14,832 nt of DNA from assembly GCA_022592435.1 (NCBI GenBank), contig JABYQS010000718.1, positions 1-14,832 of the forward strand. Reading direction: 5' to 3'. The DNA is from Cerioporus squamosus. Lineage: Eukaryota > Basidiomycota > Agaricomycetes > Polyporales > Polyporaceae. The translations under genes and the position numbers were made by a program. Shown here piece after piece: positions 6,531-14,832 of the stretch (within the stretch, counting starts at the first letter, position 1; the number at the start of each line of letters is the position of its first letter). The notes beneath the pieces were generated by a model. That model saw only the letters and a program-made list of their open reading frames with translations, searched no databases and was not told where the DNA came from.

Positions 6531-9326
6531 CTACAGTACCACGGCCTCCGTGGGGGCAGCCTCCTTCGGCCCGTTGTGCGCGCCGCCCGAGCTGATGAAC
6601 GACTGCAGCCGCGGCGACACCTCGTACCCGCACTCCTTGAGCTCTTCGAGCGCGATGTTATACCGCGTGTCACCGACCGCGACGAGCTTGCGGATGATCG
6701 ACTCGTAGACAATCAGCGGCGGGACCATGCCTAGGCTCTTCATCTCCTCGAGGTAGAAAAACGCGTCCTCGTACATGCCCTGCGTCAGGCAGAGGCGCAC
6801 CATGCGCTCGTACGTAGTCCGGTCAGGCTTGATCCCAGCCTCCTTCATGTCCGAGAGGATGCGGTCGCCGAGTTGACGATGGCGCGCGTCAATGCAACCC
6901 TTCAGGAGGATGTTGTACGTGTCGATGTCCGGAGTAACCCCAAGCTGCGCGGCGCCCTTGTACGTGCCGATGGCACGCTGGAGGTCCTTGAGCGTCACGG
7001 CGGCCTCGGCGACGACATTGAATGCAACAACGTCAACGGAGTGGCCTTCCTCGCGGATCGCTTCGAGCTGCTCCCACGCGCCATCGACCGTGTCCGCGTC
7101 CTTCTTCACGAGCTCGAAGATGGGCAGCGCAATCTCCTTGGCGAACTCGATATCGTTCTTGCGCATGTAGTCCAGCATCACGAACGCCTCCTTGATCTCG
7201 CCGTGGTGACACATCGCTTCGACCACCGGCGCGATGTGGTGTTCGCGCCAGACGATGTTGATCGCCTTCAGCGTCTCGATCACCTCCAGAGCGAGGCCGG
7301 AGAGACCGTGTCTTGCAGCGGTATGTAGGACCTGGAGACAGCAACCCTCGTCCGGCAGCAGGTGCATTTCGTTCACGACTTTGTGCCAGACCCGTTCTGT
7401 CCCCTCCGCCTGTATGGAGTTGAAGGTCAATCACATCGCTGTCATGTATGGACACTCACGTAGAGCTGTTCTGCGCAGCTGACCAGCACGTCTACCCAAA
7501 CCTCGCCCTCTAATCGACGAATAGAGGTTGATTCAAAAGCGTCTGCCAAGTCCAGCGCAAGACGAGGGAAGCCAAGGTCTGCGGCGCATTTGACCACGGC
7601 GGAAGCGGTTTGAAGACTCGGAGACAAGCCGGCTGGTGCGATTTTTGATAGGAACTGCAGCGATAGTTCTAGCCGATCGGTCTCGGCGAAACGAGTGATG
7701 AGGATCTCGTAGGTCGTCTCGTTGGGTCGAATACTCCATTCCTCCATCAGCTTGACGTAGTTGAGCAGAGCAGGGATGTCTGAAGGATCCAGTGCCTGAA
7801 CAGAAAAGGTCAACTTGTGATCTACACGAGTACGAGACCAGGACTATCGTCATGCGAAAGACAACATCGCAGCAAGTCCGCCAAAAACTCCGGTTGACAG
7901 GAAGATTGCCGCAGACAACCCCGCTAGACGGTCCACCCGGCCCCCCTCCATCGTCTGAGCCATCTACGTCGCCGGCTGAACCGTCCCCGTCGCCCGCCAC
8001 ATCGTGCACGCCGCCCCTCCTGCAGCAACTGGTACCCGCTTGATCCGAGGCTCCTGCTGTCATGCGCGATATATCACTTGCGGGCCCAACGTGCTTGGAT
8101 GAGGGCACAGCGCCGCGTCAGTGAGCGGAGACGGCCTGAGCAACTAGAGACGGTAATAGTAGCGGAACAGACGTTGAGGAGGTCAAGGCGGCCGCCACAC
8201 AAAAGTAGTTGGCTGCGGCACCTGCGGGGACAAACTGACCCGTGCCTCTCCCCTGTTCGTCGGGTTGGCGTTGAAGCCAGCCGTTTTAGCGTGTGTCATG
8301 CCTCGCCCCCAGAAAGGTCAGGAAACGGACGGGGGGACGAGAGAAGACACACCCTATCACGTAGACTCGCTGTCCCTCGCCACTCCCAACCTTAGCACGG
8401 ACGTCCGGTTTGCTCCTACTCCTGTGTCGGCTACGGTAAGAGCTGCACATATGCGCTGTTTCTGCCCTCTATCGGGGCATTTATACAACCCGGAGGACGC
8501 GTTGCGGGCCCCGCCCCGATGTGTTACCGCGCAGCGTTGGTTGGAGTCTCGAAGTGAGGTTCGCAACCGAAATCACTCTCCAATCCCTCGTTACGAATGT
8601 CACAAACCGGTTAAGGTCGGGTTTTCCTCTCCGCTGTCTACTTTCTTGCACCCGCCCTGACCGTCCGAGTTCGACACTATCGCCCGACTGTCCGCATAGA
8701 ATCCTACCGGGCGAACGTTCTCCAGCCCGCAGATGACGGGTATAGGCATAACTTGTCCGTCCATTTCCAGGCCAAAAGAACTGGAACCAGAGAGCATGCT
8801 CACCTGCATGAGATGGTGGAAAGTTTGACGGTCTGGGTGTACTCCCATAGCGAGCATGTCCTCGTACACCGCGCGTGCCTCGGGGTGAAGGTTTTGCTTG
8901 GCGCATGCCTGCAAGATATAGTTGTAGGTGGTGACGTCTGGAGCAATGCCCTCGTCCTTCATGCGCTTCGCTACTGTCATCACTCTGGGAGTATTGCCCT
9001 TGTCCAGTTCCGTAGCAAGGATCATGTTGAGGCGAGCGAGAGGTGTGTGCGTCTGACCACGGAAGTCGCCGTCGGAAGGGTATGCGTATGGGCGATTTCG
9101 CAGAGCAGGTCGGGAAAAAGACGGTGTACGTGACGAGCCTGGAGTTGCATAGGCTGCCGAGGCGTGTCGCCGCTGCGTGCGACCTGCGATATACACGACT
9201 CAGAACACTTCGCGCAACATCGCGCAACAAAGAGACGGAAGACGTACATGACGCGCTCGCAAAGTTCACCTCCGCCGCGCCGCTGCGGAGTACCTTCGCC
9301 ACATTGCGAGATGTCGACGCAAGCAT
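6531..9326 (-). CDS. Mitochondrial pentatricopeptide-repeat (PPR) protein, 557 aa
   Basis: PPR proteins bind RNA, mostly in mitochondria, for processing, stability or translation; the target here is unknown. Exons: 9326-9248, 9183-8804, 7795-7460, 7409-6531 (1,674 nt, phases consistent). The N-terminus from ATG 9326 (MLASTSRNVAKVLRSG..., later RTQRRHASAAYATPG) is rich in Arg, Ser and Ala and lacks acidic residues early on, as in a mitochondrial presequence. Tandem 35-residue units are clear: TTYNYILQACAKQNLHPEAR then MGVHPDRQTFHHLMQ; IRPNETTYEILITRFAE; VVAFNVVAEA; DIDTYNILLKGCIDA; IKPDRTTYERMVRLCL. The HHLMQ|ALDPSD junction across the giant second intron falls inside a unit and keeps the 35-residue spacing, which strongly supports that splice. 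Introns are 64, 1,008 and 50 nt. It is divergent from RAD21, with start codons 282 bp apart. Confidence 0.87.
7796..8803 (-). other. Oversized (1,008-nt) intron 2 of the PPR gene
   Basis: The donor is ATG CAG|GTGAGC at 8803 and the acceptor TTCTGTTCAG ends at 7796. All other introns in the window are 45-81 nt. The content is not recognised. On the coding strand there is an ATTGG (inverted CCAAT) at about 8580-8584, a GC box (8508-8517) and TATAAA (8480-8485), in promoter order. Small ORFs follow: 8450-8286 (54 aa, basic) and 7963-7850 (37 aa, hydrophobic C-terminal half, IFLSTGVFGGLAAM). No terminal inverted repeats or clean target duplication mark it as a transposon. Confidence 0.7.
8480..8517 (-). 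promoter_or_regulatory. Promoter-like GC box and TATA box inside PPR intron 2
   Basis: Reading the minus strand, GGGGCGGGGC (8517-8508) precedes TATAAA (8485-8480) by about 22 bp. An ATG follows at 8450. This arrangement is seen directly; that it drives transcription is a guess, and GC-rich sequence yields GC boxes by chance. Confidence 0.3.
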
Positions 9327-9608
9327 GTGGAAAGGCGAGCACAGACCAGAGAGGAGCGAGCAGGTCACGGACCACAGCGGACACGGCGCACGGGATAGCG
9401 AGCAAGACGTTGAAGAGTCAAGACAGCGAGCCTCAGCGAGGGGACGGAAAGACAGCGCGGGATGCGTGGGAACTGCCACGTGCATTGCCGAATGCGTCAA
9501 TGACGGAGAGTGGCTGGGATCCCGCTGCAAGCTTGGTTCGAAACCACCGCGTCGCGATACCTCCTCTCTCCCCCTCCTCTGTTCGACGCGTTTTCTTCTT
9601 GGATACCC
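9327..9608. promoter_or_regulatory. Bidirectional promoter region, PPR / RAD21
   Basis: The 282 bp between the two divergent start codons must hold both promoters and 5' UTRs. A CT-rich tract at 9559-9580 lies just before the RAD21 start, as is common near fungal transcription starts. No TATA box is evident on either strand. Confidence 0.5.
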
Positions 9609-12008
9609 ATGGTACGCCACAAAGTCTGACTATGTGCGCATCTACTGATTGGTCGGGGGACAGTTCTACTCAGAAGCCATCCTCTCGCGCCGCGGGCCCC
9701 TGGCCAAGGTATGGCTCGCGGCGCATATGGAGCGGAAGCTCTCCAAAACCCAGACGTTGCAGACGGACATCGAACAATCAGTCGGTGAGTACTTGCTCAC
9801 ACGGCTAGGCTGACTGCACGCGGCTCATGCGCTTTCAGACGCTATCATGCACCAGGAGATCGAGGTCATGGCCCTTCGGCTGAGCGGTCAACTCCTGCTC
9901 GGTGTTGTTCGTATCTATAGTCGCAAGGCGAAGTATTTGCTGGATGATTGTAACGAAGCTCTGCTAAAGATCAAAATGGTATGTCGTCCTCTCATCTCAT
10001 CCAACCACCGCTTGAACAGCCGCAATAGGCCTTCCGCCCCGGCGTAGTCGACATGACAGAAGACCAGCTTGCCGTCAACCAGAACGCTATCACGTTGCAG
10101 AGCAACAATCTTGACCTCGATGCCCTTCTTCCCGATCTTGATTGGTTTGTCCAGCACCACTGTCTCTCCGTAAGCCTGCTCATATCTCTTTAGGAATACG
10201 GCGGACTACGAGAGCAGGAATGTGCAACCTGGCGGGCAGCACATAGCCCGTGCAGCCGATATCACCCTTGGTAACGCCGACCTGCAGTTCGACTTTGACG
10301 ACGGCAACTTTGGCTTTGACCTCGGCCCTTCAGACGGCATTGGCTCCCAAGACTACGACCTCGACCTCGACTTTGGTGACGGACCAGCTGCAGCCGCACG
10401 CTCCCCGTCTCGAATGGACGAGGACGACATGAGCGTTGAAGTCGGACGACGAGACTCTGTTGCGCCACCGCATTCTGTGGCCTCGCACATCATGGGACCT
10501 CACGGGGCAGACGACCTAGACTTATTGTCGGTGCGGAGTAGGGCTCTGTCGGAGCATCCCTTCGGCGACGTTGACATGGGGTTCGGACCGGAAGATGGAG
10601 GCATGGACGTGGACCTTGGTATATCATTTGGTGATGAGCCTCTTAGTGAACATGCACCGACACCTCGCCTCACTCCCTCTCGTGCATGTGAGTACAGACC
10701 ACTCTGCGTCTTGAAATCTCATTGACGTACAAGTAGCCTCTCCTCTCACCGAGCCCCCGCAGACGCCTCCTCCGGAGGTCGACCTCACCCCGAAGGCAGC
10801 ACCGGAGGAGGTTGCTAAGAAGAGGAAAGAGAAGAAGCAGATCATCGACGAGAAGACGGAGCTCGAGGATGGCCCCGCCGCGCAAGTAGGGCGCGGTCGC
10901 AACGGCGGTCTGGGTGCAGCGGTCACCAAGGACGTCAGCGACATCGTTACCGAGCACTCCTACCTTCCCCGCTCAGCTCTAGTCATGCGCCTGCTTGAGA
11001 TCCGTGATGACCCTCTCGCGCACTTCCTCCCTACCAAGACTACTGTCCAGGGCACGTTTTTCAACGCTGCGCCTCCCGGTCTCGTTCCGGAACTAGCGGA
11101 CATGTTCTTGCGTCCCCTCACGAACCTCAGCGCTGCTGCCAAGCGTCGTGGTGGTTCTCCGGAGAAGCCACCTAGCAAGAAACGCCGCGTGGATGGTAGC
11201 GTAGTTGGCGACGAGGACGAGATCGAGCAGCTCAGACGCGACAGCAGGGCGCCAAGCATTCCGCTCGGCAGCGACGTCTATGGTCGCCCGAGCGTAGGAC
11301 CCGGCATGGACTTCAATTTCGACGACACCGGTCCGGGCATGGAAGACTTCCAGATGGATATCCCCGAGTTCGGTGGCCCAGAGGGTGACCGTGCTCGTAG
11401 CAAGTCTCTTGCCCCGTCCGAACTTAGCAGACTATCGACGCCACCTCCCGATGTGTTTGAGGAGGGAGATGAGAGTCACGCCGACGCTACCTGCCCGATC
11501 GCTATGTTCGACGACCGCGTTGCCGCTAGCCAGAGTCAAGGCCAGAGCCAGGCACCTACTGAGGCGAGCGACGACGGGAAGGGCTATAGCAAGAACACTG
11601 TCAAAGCCTTGACAGTCATCAGGAGAGAGTTGCAGCCTAGTGCTGATGAACCTGAAGCAGACAAGTACATGAGCTTCAACGACATGGCGCAGAAGGTGCG
11701 TTATGCTGTTGCTCATTATGGCACAAGCTGATGTATGTGCGTAGGCGTCCCGACGGGCTGCGGCTGCGTTCTTCTTCGAGTTGCTCGTGCTCGGCACGCG
11801 CGACTGCGTCAAGCTCACCCAGCCAGAGCCGTTCGCGAACATCGAGGTCCGTGCAAAGGACAAGCTGTGGGAGAGGCAGCGTCATGGGTCCATGGCACCA
11901 TCCTCCGGCAATGACTTCAGTCGGGCGTCCATGGCACCCTCTGCTGCAGGCCCGTCGCGCAGGCAGGGCTCCGCCGCACCCTCAATCGCGTCTGCATTCG
12001 GCTTGTGA
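9609..12008 (+). CDS. RAD21: Cohesin kleisin subunit RAD21/SCC1, 698 aa
   Basis: This is the alpha-kleisin that closes the cohesin ring by joining SMC3 (N-terminus) and SMC1 (C-terminal winged helix), holding sister chromatids together until separase cuts it. Exons: 9609-9611, 9664-9784, 9839-9978, 10029-10144, 10194-10687, 10737-11695, 11745-12008 (2,097 nt, all phases fit; introns 49-54 nt). The N-domain reads [20 protein letters not shown], then [19 protein letters not shown] and [18 protein letters not shown]. The middle is acidic and low-complexity. SVEVGR at 207-212 matches the separase site pattern. Basic clusters at 319-325 (KKRKEKK) and 439-443 (KKRRV) are likely nuclear localisation signals. 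The winged helix spans about 600-655 ([36 protein letters not shown]). A Ser/Ala/Pro tail of about 40 residues follows. The start codon is a three-base coding exon. Confidence 0.95.
9612..9663 (+). other. Intron directly after the RAD21 start codon
   Basis: The 52-nt intron begins right after ATG (ATG|GTACGC) and ends GGACAG. Splicing gives MFYSEAIL, the conserved kleisin N-terminus. If the intron is kept, translation stops after six codons. Confidence 0.85.
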
Positions 12009-12534
12009 ATGGGTATGGTTGCGATATCGAGTGCGTTCCATCTACTTCTTGTCTGTATGATTGTTATCTACGTAGGAATCTATGAACGTTGTTACTTTGT
12101 ACGATTCGGGACCGTCGTCGTTCGCGCCCTCTTATTCCGTACCACCTCCCCTCGTCTTATTGTGAGCCGCCAGCTTGTACATAGATCATTGGTACTGTTG
12201 TATGGGCAATTGTTGACATTATTTGCCATCTGAACCGTCACTTCATGGATGCCGGGTCCGTTCCGTGCCCGTTCGCGTGCTGGTTTGTCCGAGGCGTTCA
12301 AACTGAGAGGAGGCTGCGGTATACGCATTTTCATGGACAGTCTGCAAACAGTCTGTGTGCTATCAAGCTGAGAGACTCGGAGAGAAGTCGTACTGTCATG
12401 GGCCAAGGCCAACCACGGTCACGCTGAGATCACGCGGATTTATAGCCGCGTCGCGCTCTTCGGCTGAGCGCTCCTGGCTCTGCCTTCAACCACAACCACC
12501 TGGCACTCCACCATCCGGGTCTCTGACCAACATC
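12009..12534. other. Intergenic region between RAD21 and the F-box gene
   Basis: About 525 bases hold the RAD21 3' UTR and the F-box promoter, both genes reading rightwards. There is a T-rich stretch just after the RAD21 stop and a TTTATAG at about 12439-12445, roughly 90 bp before the F-box ATG, that might act as a TATA element. I see no other gene or repeat. Confidence 0.5.
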
Positions 12535-14832
12535 ATGCCACCCAAGAAGAAGACCAAGAACTCGCGCAATGATTCAAGCACAAGGCCTGGCGAGAGCACG
12601 TCAACGGTCATCAAACGTCCTGCTACTCGCCGGAATGTCCGAGTTCGTGGTCTACTCGGCGGACTGAAGGATATGCCCAACATGCCCCTCGACGTGCTCT
12701 TTGAGGTACGGTTGCCTCGGATTGCGGTGCAGCTTGATGTATGACGATGGTCTACAGATCTTTCGCTTCCTCCACCCACGGGACCTCCTGAATCTCGCAC
12801 GGACAACCAAGGACTTCAGGGCACTGCTCATGCGTCGCAGCTCTGCGTCGTTCTGGGCAACGTCCAGGAAGCAGATTCAGGAGCTGCCTGAGATCCCGAG
12901 AACCTCAGCGAGCCGGCTTACGCTAATTTACTCTTCTACAACCACTGCCATGTACGTGGATGCAGCAGCTCCTATTTGCTCGCATCAGATATCGCCAACT
13001 AACCGAAGGTTATAGAGATGCCTGAGGACAGGATTGCACGTGTCGGCGTATTGGGATATTCCGGCACGATACTGCAGCGGATGCAGGGATATAATGCAAG
13101 TCATAACATATGGTCTTTGCTAGTTGTACGCACGTTCATGCACTAACCCAGGCTATGTGCAGGATAACGTCTTCGTGCACCAATGATGAGCTGATAGCGA
13201 TGGTGGAGGACTGCAAGCTCACTGACCTCAGTGACATAGTAACACCGATCTACGTGAGAAGGTGAGTACTTACCCCACAGTCGCTGCTCAAGCCGATGCT
13301 GACGCGCCGTTCTCTTATCGTGACGCAGCGCCGACGGGTACGGATATCACTTTCCGGAGCTCGAGGAGGTCAAGAGCGTCTGCGCGACTCTGAAGAAGAA
13401 GGAGGACAAGATCGAGTACATACGAGAGCGTCAGCAGGTGGTGCGACAACGACAAAGTGTATGTGCTACCAATGTCTTTATCTCAATATTGGCATGCTGA
13501 TGTCTCCAATTCATGCAGCATGCCCGCGAACTCAGTGTCTGGGAAGATTTGGTTAAGCAGAACGCCATCGAGGAGGAAGCGGCTGTCGTGGCGGAGCGAC
13601 GAGAAGCGTGCGTACTCGTACAGTCCGCGCCGCAACCTCAGAGTTAGCATTCACTCACATTCGTTACTGCAGAATCTGGGCGAAACTTCGTGACGCAGGG
13701 TGGGTGTGAAGACTCTCTTCTAGACAGGTTTGTCTTCCACGGACCGGACAGCTTTGTCGAACATGAATGTTGTCTGCCGCCCGTCCAAGTTAACAATCGC
13801 AGTACGTTTGCGTCTATGCTGCCCATGATCTCAACTCTGTACTGATACCGGTACAGGCTGGAGCCTTTCTCGTGCCGCTATCACCGGTTTCATGGAGGAC
13901 GTCCGCGCCAAACGACTGAAGGCAGAACAACGGCGTTTTACAGCGCACTTCGAAATGCTCTCTAGCGTTCTTTCCGAGTACCAGCACAAGAAATGGCTTG
14001 AAGATAGACAGGGTTACATCTTCCTGAGCTTCGCGGACTGCGTGATGGCCGAAGATTTCCGGGCCATCATCGAAGATACGTCTGGCGACCACACGGAGGA
14101 GTATGTCAAGGCGAAGTTTACAGACCTCGTGCCGGCTTTTGCCTCCCGCTGGATTGACGAGCGTCGAGTGGAGTTTACTGCGCTACTTCGCAAAGAGCTA
14201 AGGGGAGGAAGCAACAGCGGCGCGCACGGCAGACCCACTTTCCCTGGCAATTGCTTGGTTCAATTGCACGAGCGAGAACAAAGGTTGTTGCTCAGAGCTA
14301 GTAGGTCCTCATTGGCCCGGGATCCTCGACCACGGGCACTTCCGAAGAGGACACCCGCCTCAAGTAGCCAACGACCCGTACACGGACACCCTTGCATCTT
14401 TCCTTCGGAACGTTTCCGTATGAACTCTACCTGGGAGACGGAATACGATGGTCGGCACTCCTGCGTCGACAAGAGGCTCCCGCACATCCGCGACGTCATT
14501 ACAGCTTGCGGCGAGGATCCTGACACGGCCACAAAGGCGCAGAGGATGCGTCTAATGCCCACCTGGTCTGCCGTCTTTGTGCGACTCTGGTGAAGCGCGA
14601 AGTGTTTGACTGGAAAGCGGCGGTAATTCCTCCATATTGCTCGGTTACCTCACGTCTGATAAGTTCGATAGATCGCCCACGACTTTGACAAGCATTACCC
14701 GAGTATGGCCGATAGAACGAAACCATTGGCGGGGCGATGGATGCGCATTCCTGATGAGTATGCTGCAGTTGCAAAAAGCCTTGAGGATGCGTCCTCGACA
14801 AGCAGGCCGCTACAAACATTCCGTTGCGCGTG
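12535..14832 (+). pseudogene. F-box protein gene, partial, with about six apparent frameshifts (pseudogene or assembly indels)
   Basis: Visible exons: 12535-12705, 12758-12951, 13016-13095, 13163-13261, 13329-13458, 13519-13607, 13673-13801, 13857-14622, 14672 to the edge. The N-terminus is basic (MPPKKKTKNSRN); the F-box is at about residues 48-95 (MPNMPLDVLFEIFRFLHPRD, then LARTTKDFRALLMRRSSASF). F-box proteins recruit substrates to SCF ubiquitin ligases. A Cys/His motif follows (NHCHRCLRTG, RYCSGCRDI), then a coiled-coil-like Glu/Lys/Arg-rich part, FMEDVRAKRLKAEQ, and C-terminal VCRLCATLVKREVFDW. The layout is that of a common Agaricomycete F-box family. The frame shifts at about 12893-12897 (base missing), 13698-13706 (extra), 14202-14205 (extra), 14412-14420 (extra), 14461-14466 (extra) and 14536-14545 (missing). 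Residues on both sides of each shift still look conserved. Short introns cannot explain them all. Real decay or consensus errors both fit. Confidence 0.68.
13096..13162 (+). other. GC-AG intron in the F-box gene
   Basis: This 67-nt intron has donor AT|GCAAGT, the classic GC-donor extension, branch-like CTAAC at about 13143 and acceptor GTGCAG. It joins RDIM to ITSSCTNDEL in phase 2. The nearest GT donor (13100) gives a stop in the next exon. Confidence 0.7.

Noticed and set aside
7792..8043. A Pro/Ser-rich plus-strand ORF of 83 codons inside the PPR intron.
   Set aside because: The Pro/Ser bias is what antisense reading of GC-rich DNA gives, and there is no domain or promoter.
7811..8757. 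AACTTGT near both ends of the large PPR intron as a possible target-site duplication of an inserted element.
   Set aside because: Only seven bases, and the adjacent sequences show no inverted repeats; likely chance.
9586..9591. ACGCGT (MCB-type, MBF site) 18 bp before the RAD21 ATG, suggestive of S-phase control.
   Set aside because: The same hexamer occurs several times elsewhere in this GC-rich window (near 1874, 4231, 4633, 5231, 6762, 8497), so one copy is weak evidence.
8481..9620. A 379-codon open frame on the minus strand.
   Set aside because: Its middle part contains the PPR first exon, but after 9247 the PPR repeats lie in another frame. The remainder has Arg/Ser/Pro-rich shadow composition.
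1..14832. A CRISPR array, defence island, biosynthetic cluster or viral insertion.
   Set aside because: No spaced direct repeats, prokaryotic operon layout, clustered pathway enzymes or viral protein signatures were seen; the genes are unrelated fungal genes.

Overview
The window looks like nuclear DNA of a basidiomycete, probably an Agaricomycete of the polypore type. I infer this from GC-rich sequence, genes split by many introns of about 45-67 nt with ordinary fungal splice sites, an intron-containing eukaryotic tRNA, and protein families typical of these fungi: a BTB protein, an FunK1/APH-like kinase, an F-box protein with Cys/His motifs, a mitochondrial PPR protein and a RAD21 kleisin. 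I made all gene models by hand, joining exons where reading frame, splice sites and family resemblance agreed. No database search was run.

Layout: (1) 1-310 (+), the last two exons of a RhoGAP-domain gene. (2) 920-2854 (-), a BTB-domain gene in eight exons, 513 aa, including one GC-AG intron. (3) 2970-3052 (+), tRNA-Gln(CTG) with an 11-nt intron. (4) 3166-4154 (-), a short-chain dehydrogenase/reductase with one apparent frameshift. (5) 4746-5780 (-), a protein-kinase-like gene with a doubtful 5' end and one apparent frameshift. (6) 5966-6430, a 465-bp non-autonomous hAT-type MITE with perfect 15-bp terminal inverted repeats and a perfect 8-bp target-site duplication. (7) 6531-9326 (-), a mitochondrial PPR gene of four exons, 557 aa, whose second intron is 1,008 nt, about 20 times the local norm, and carries promoter-like motifs. 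(8) 9609-12008 (+), the cohesin kleisin RAD21, seven exons, 698 aa, with the start codon alone in the first coding exon. (9) 12535 to the end (+), an F-box gene whose exons are all recognisable but need about six single-base shifts to read through.

PPR and RAD21 are divergent and share a 282-bp promoter region. RhoGAP and BTB are convergent. There is no operon-like or defence-system logic here; the genes are unrelated neighbours. The unusual features are the intact MITE, the oversized PPR intron, the concentration of indels in the fast-evolving family genes (F-box, kinase, SDR) while the conserved genes read cleanly, and two GC-AG introns.
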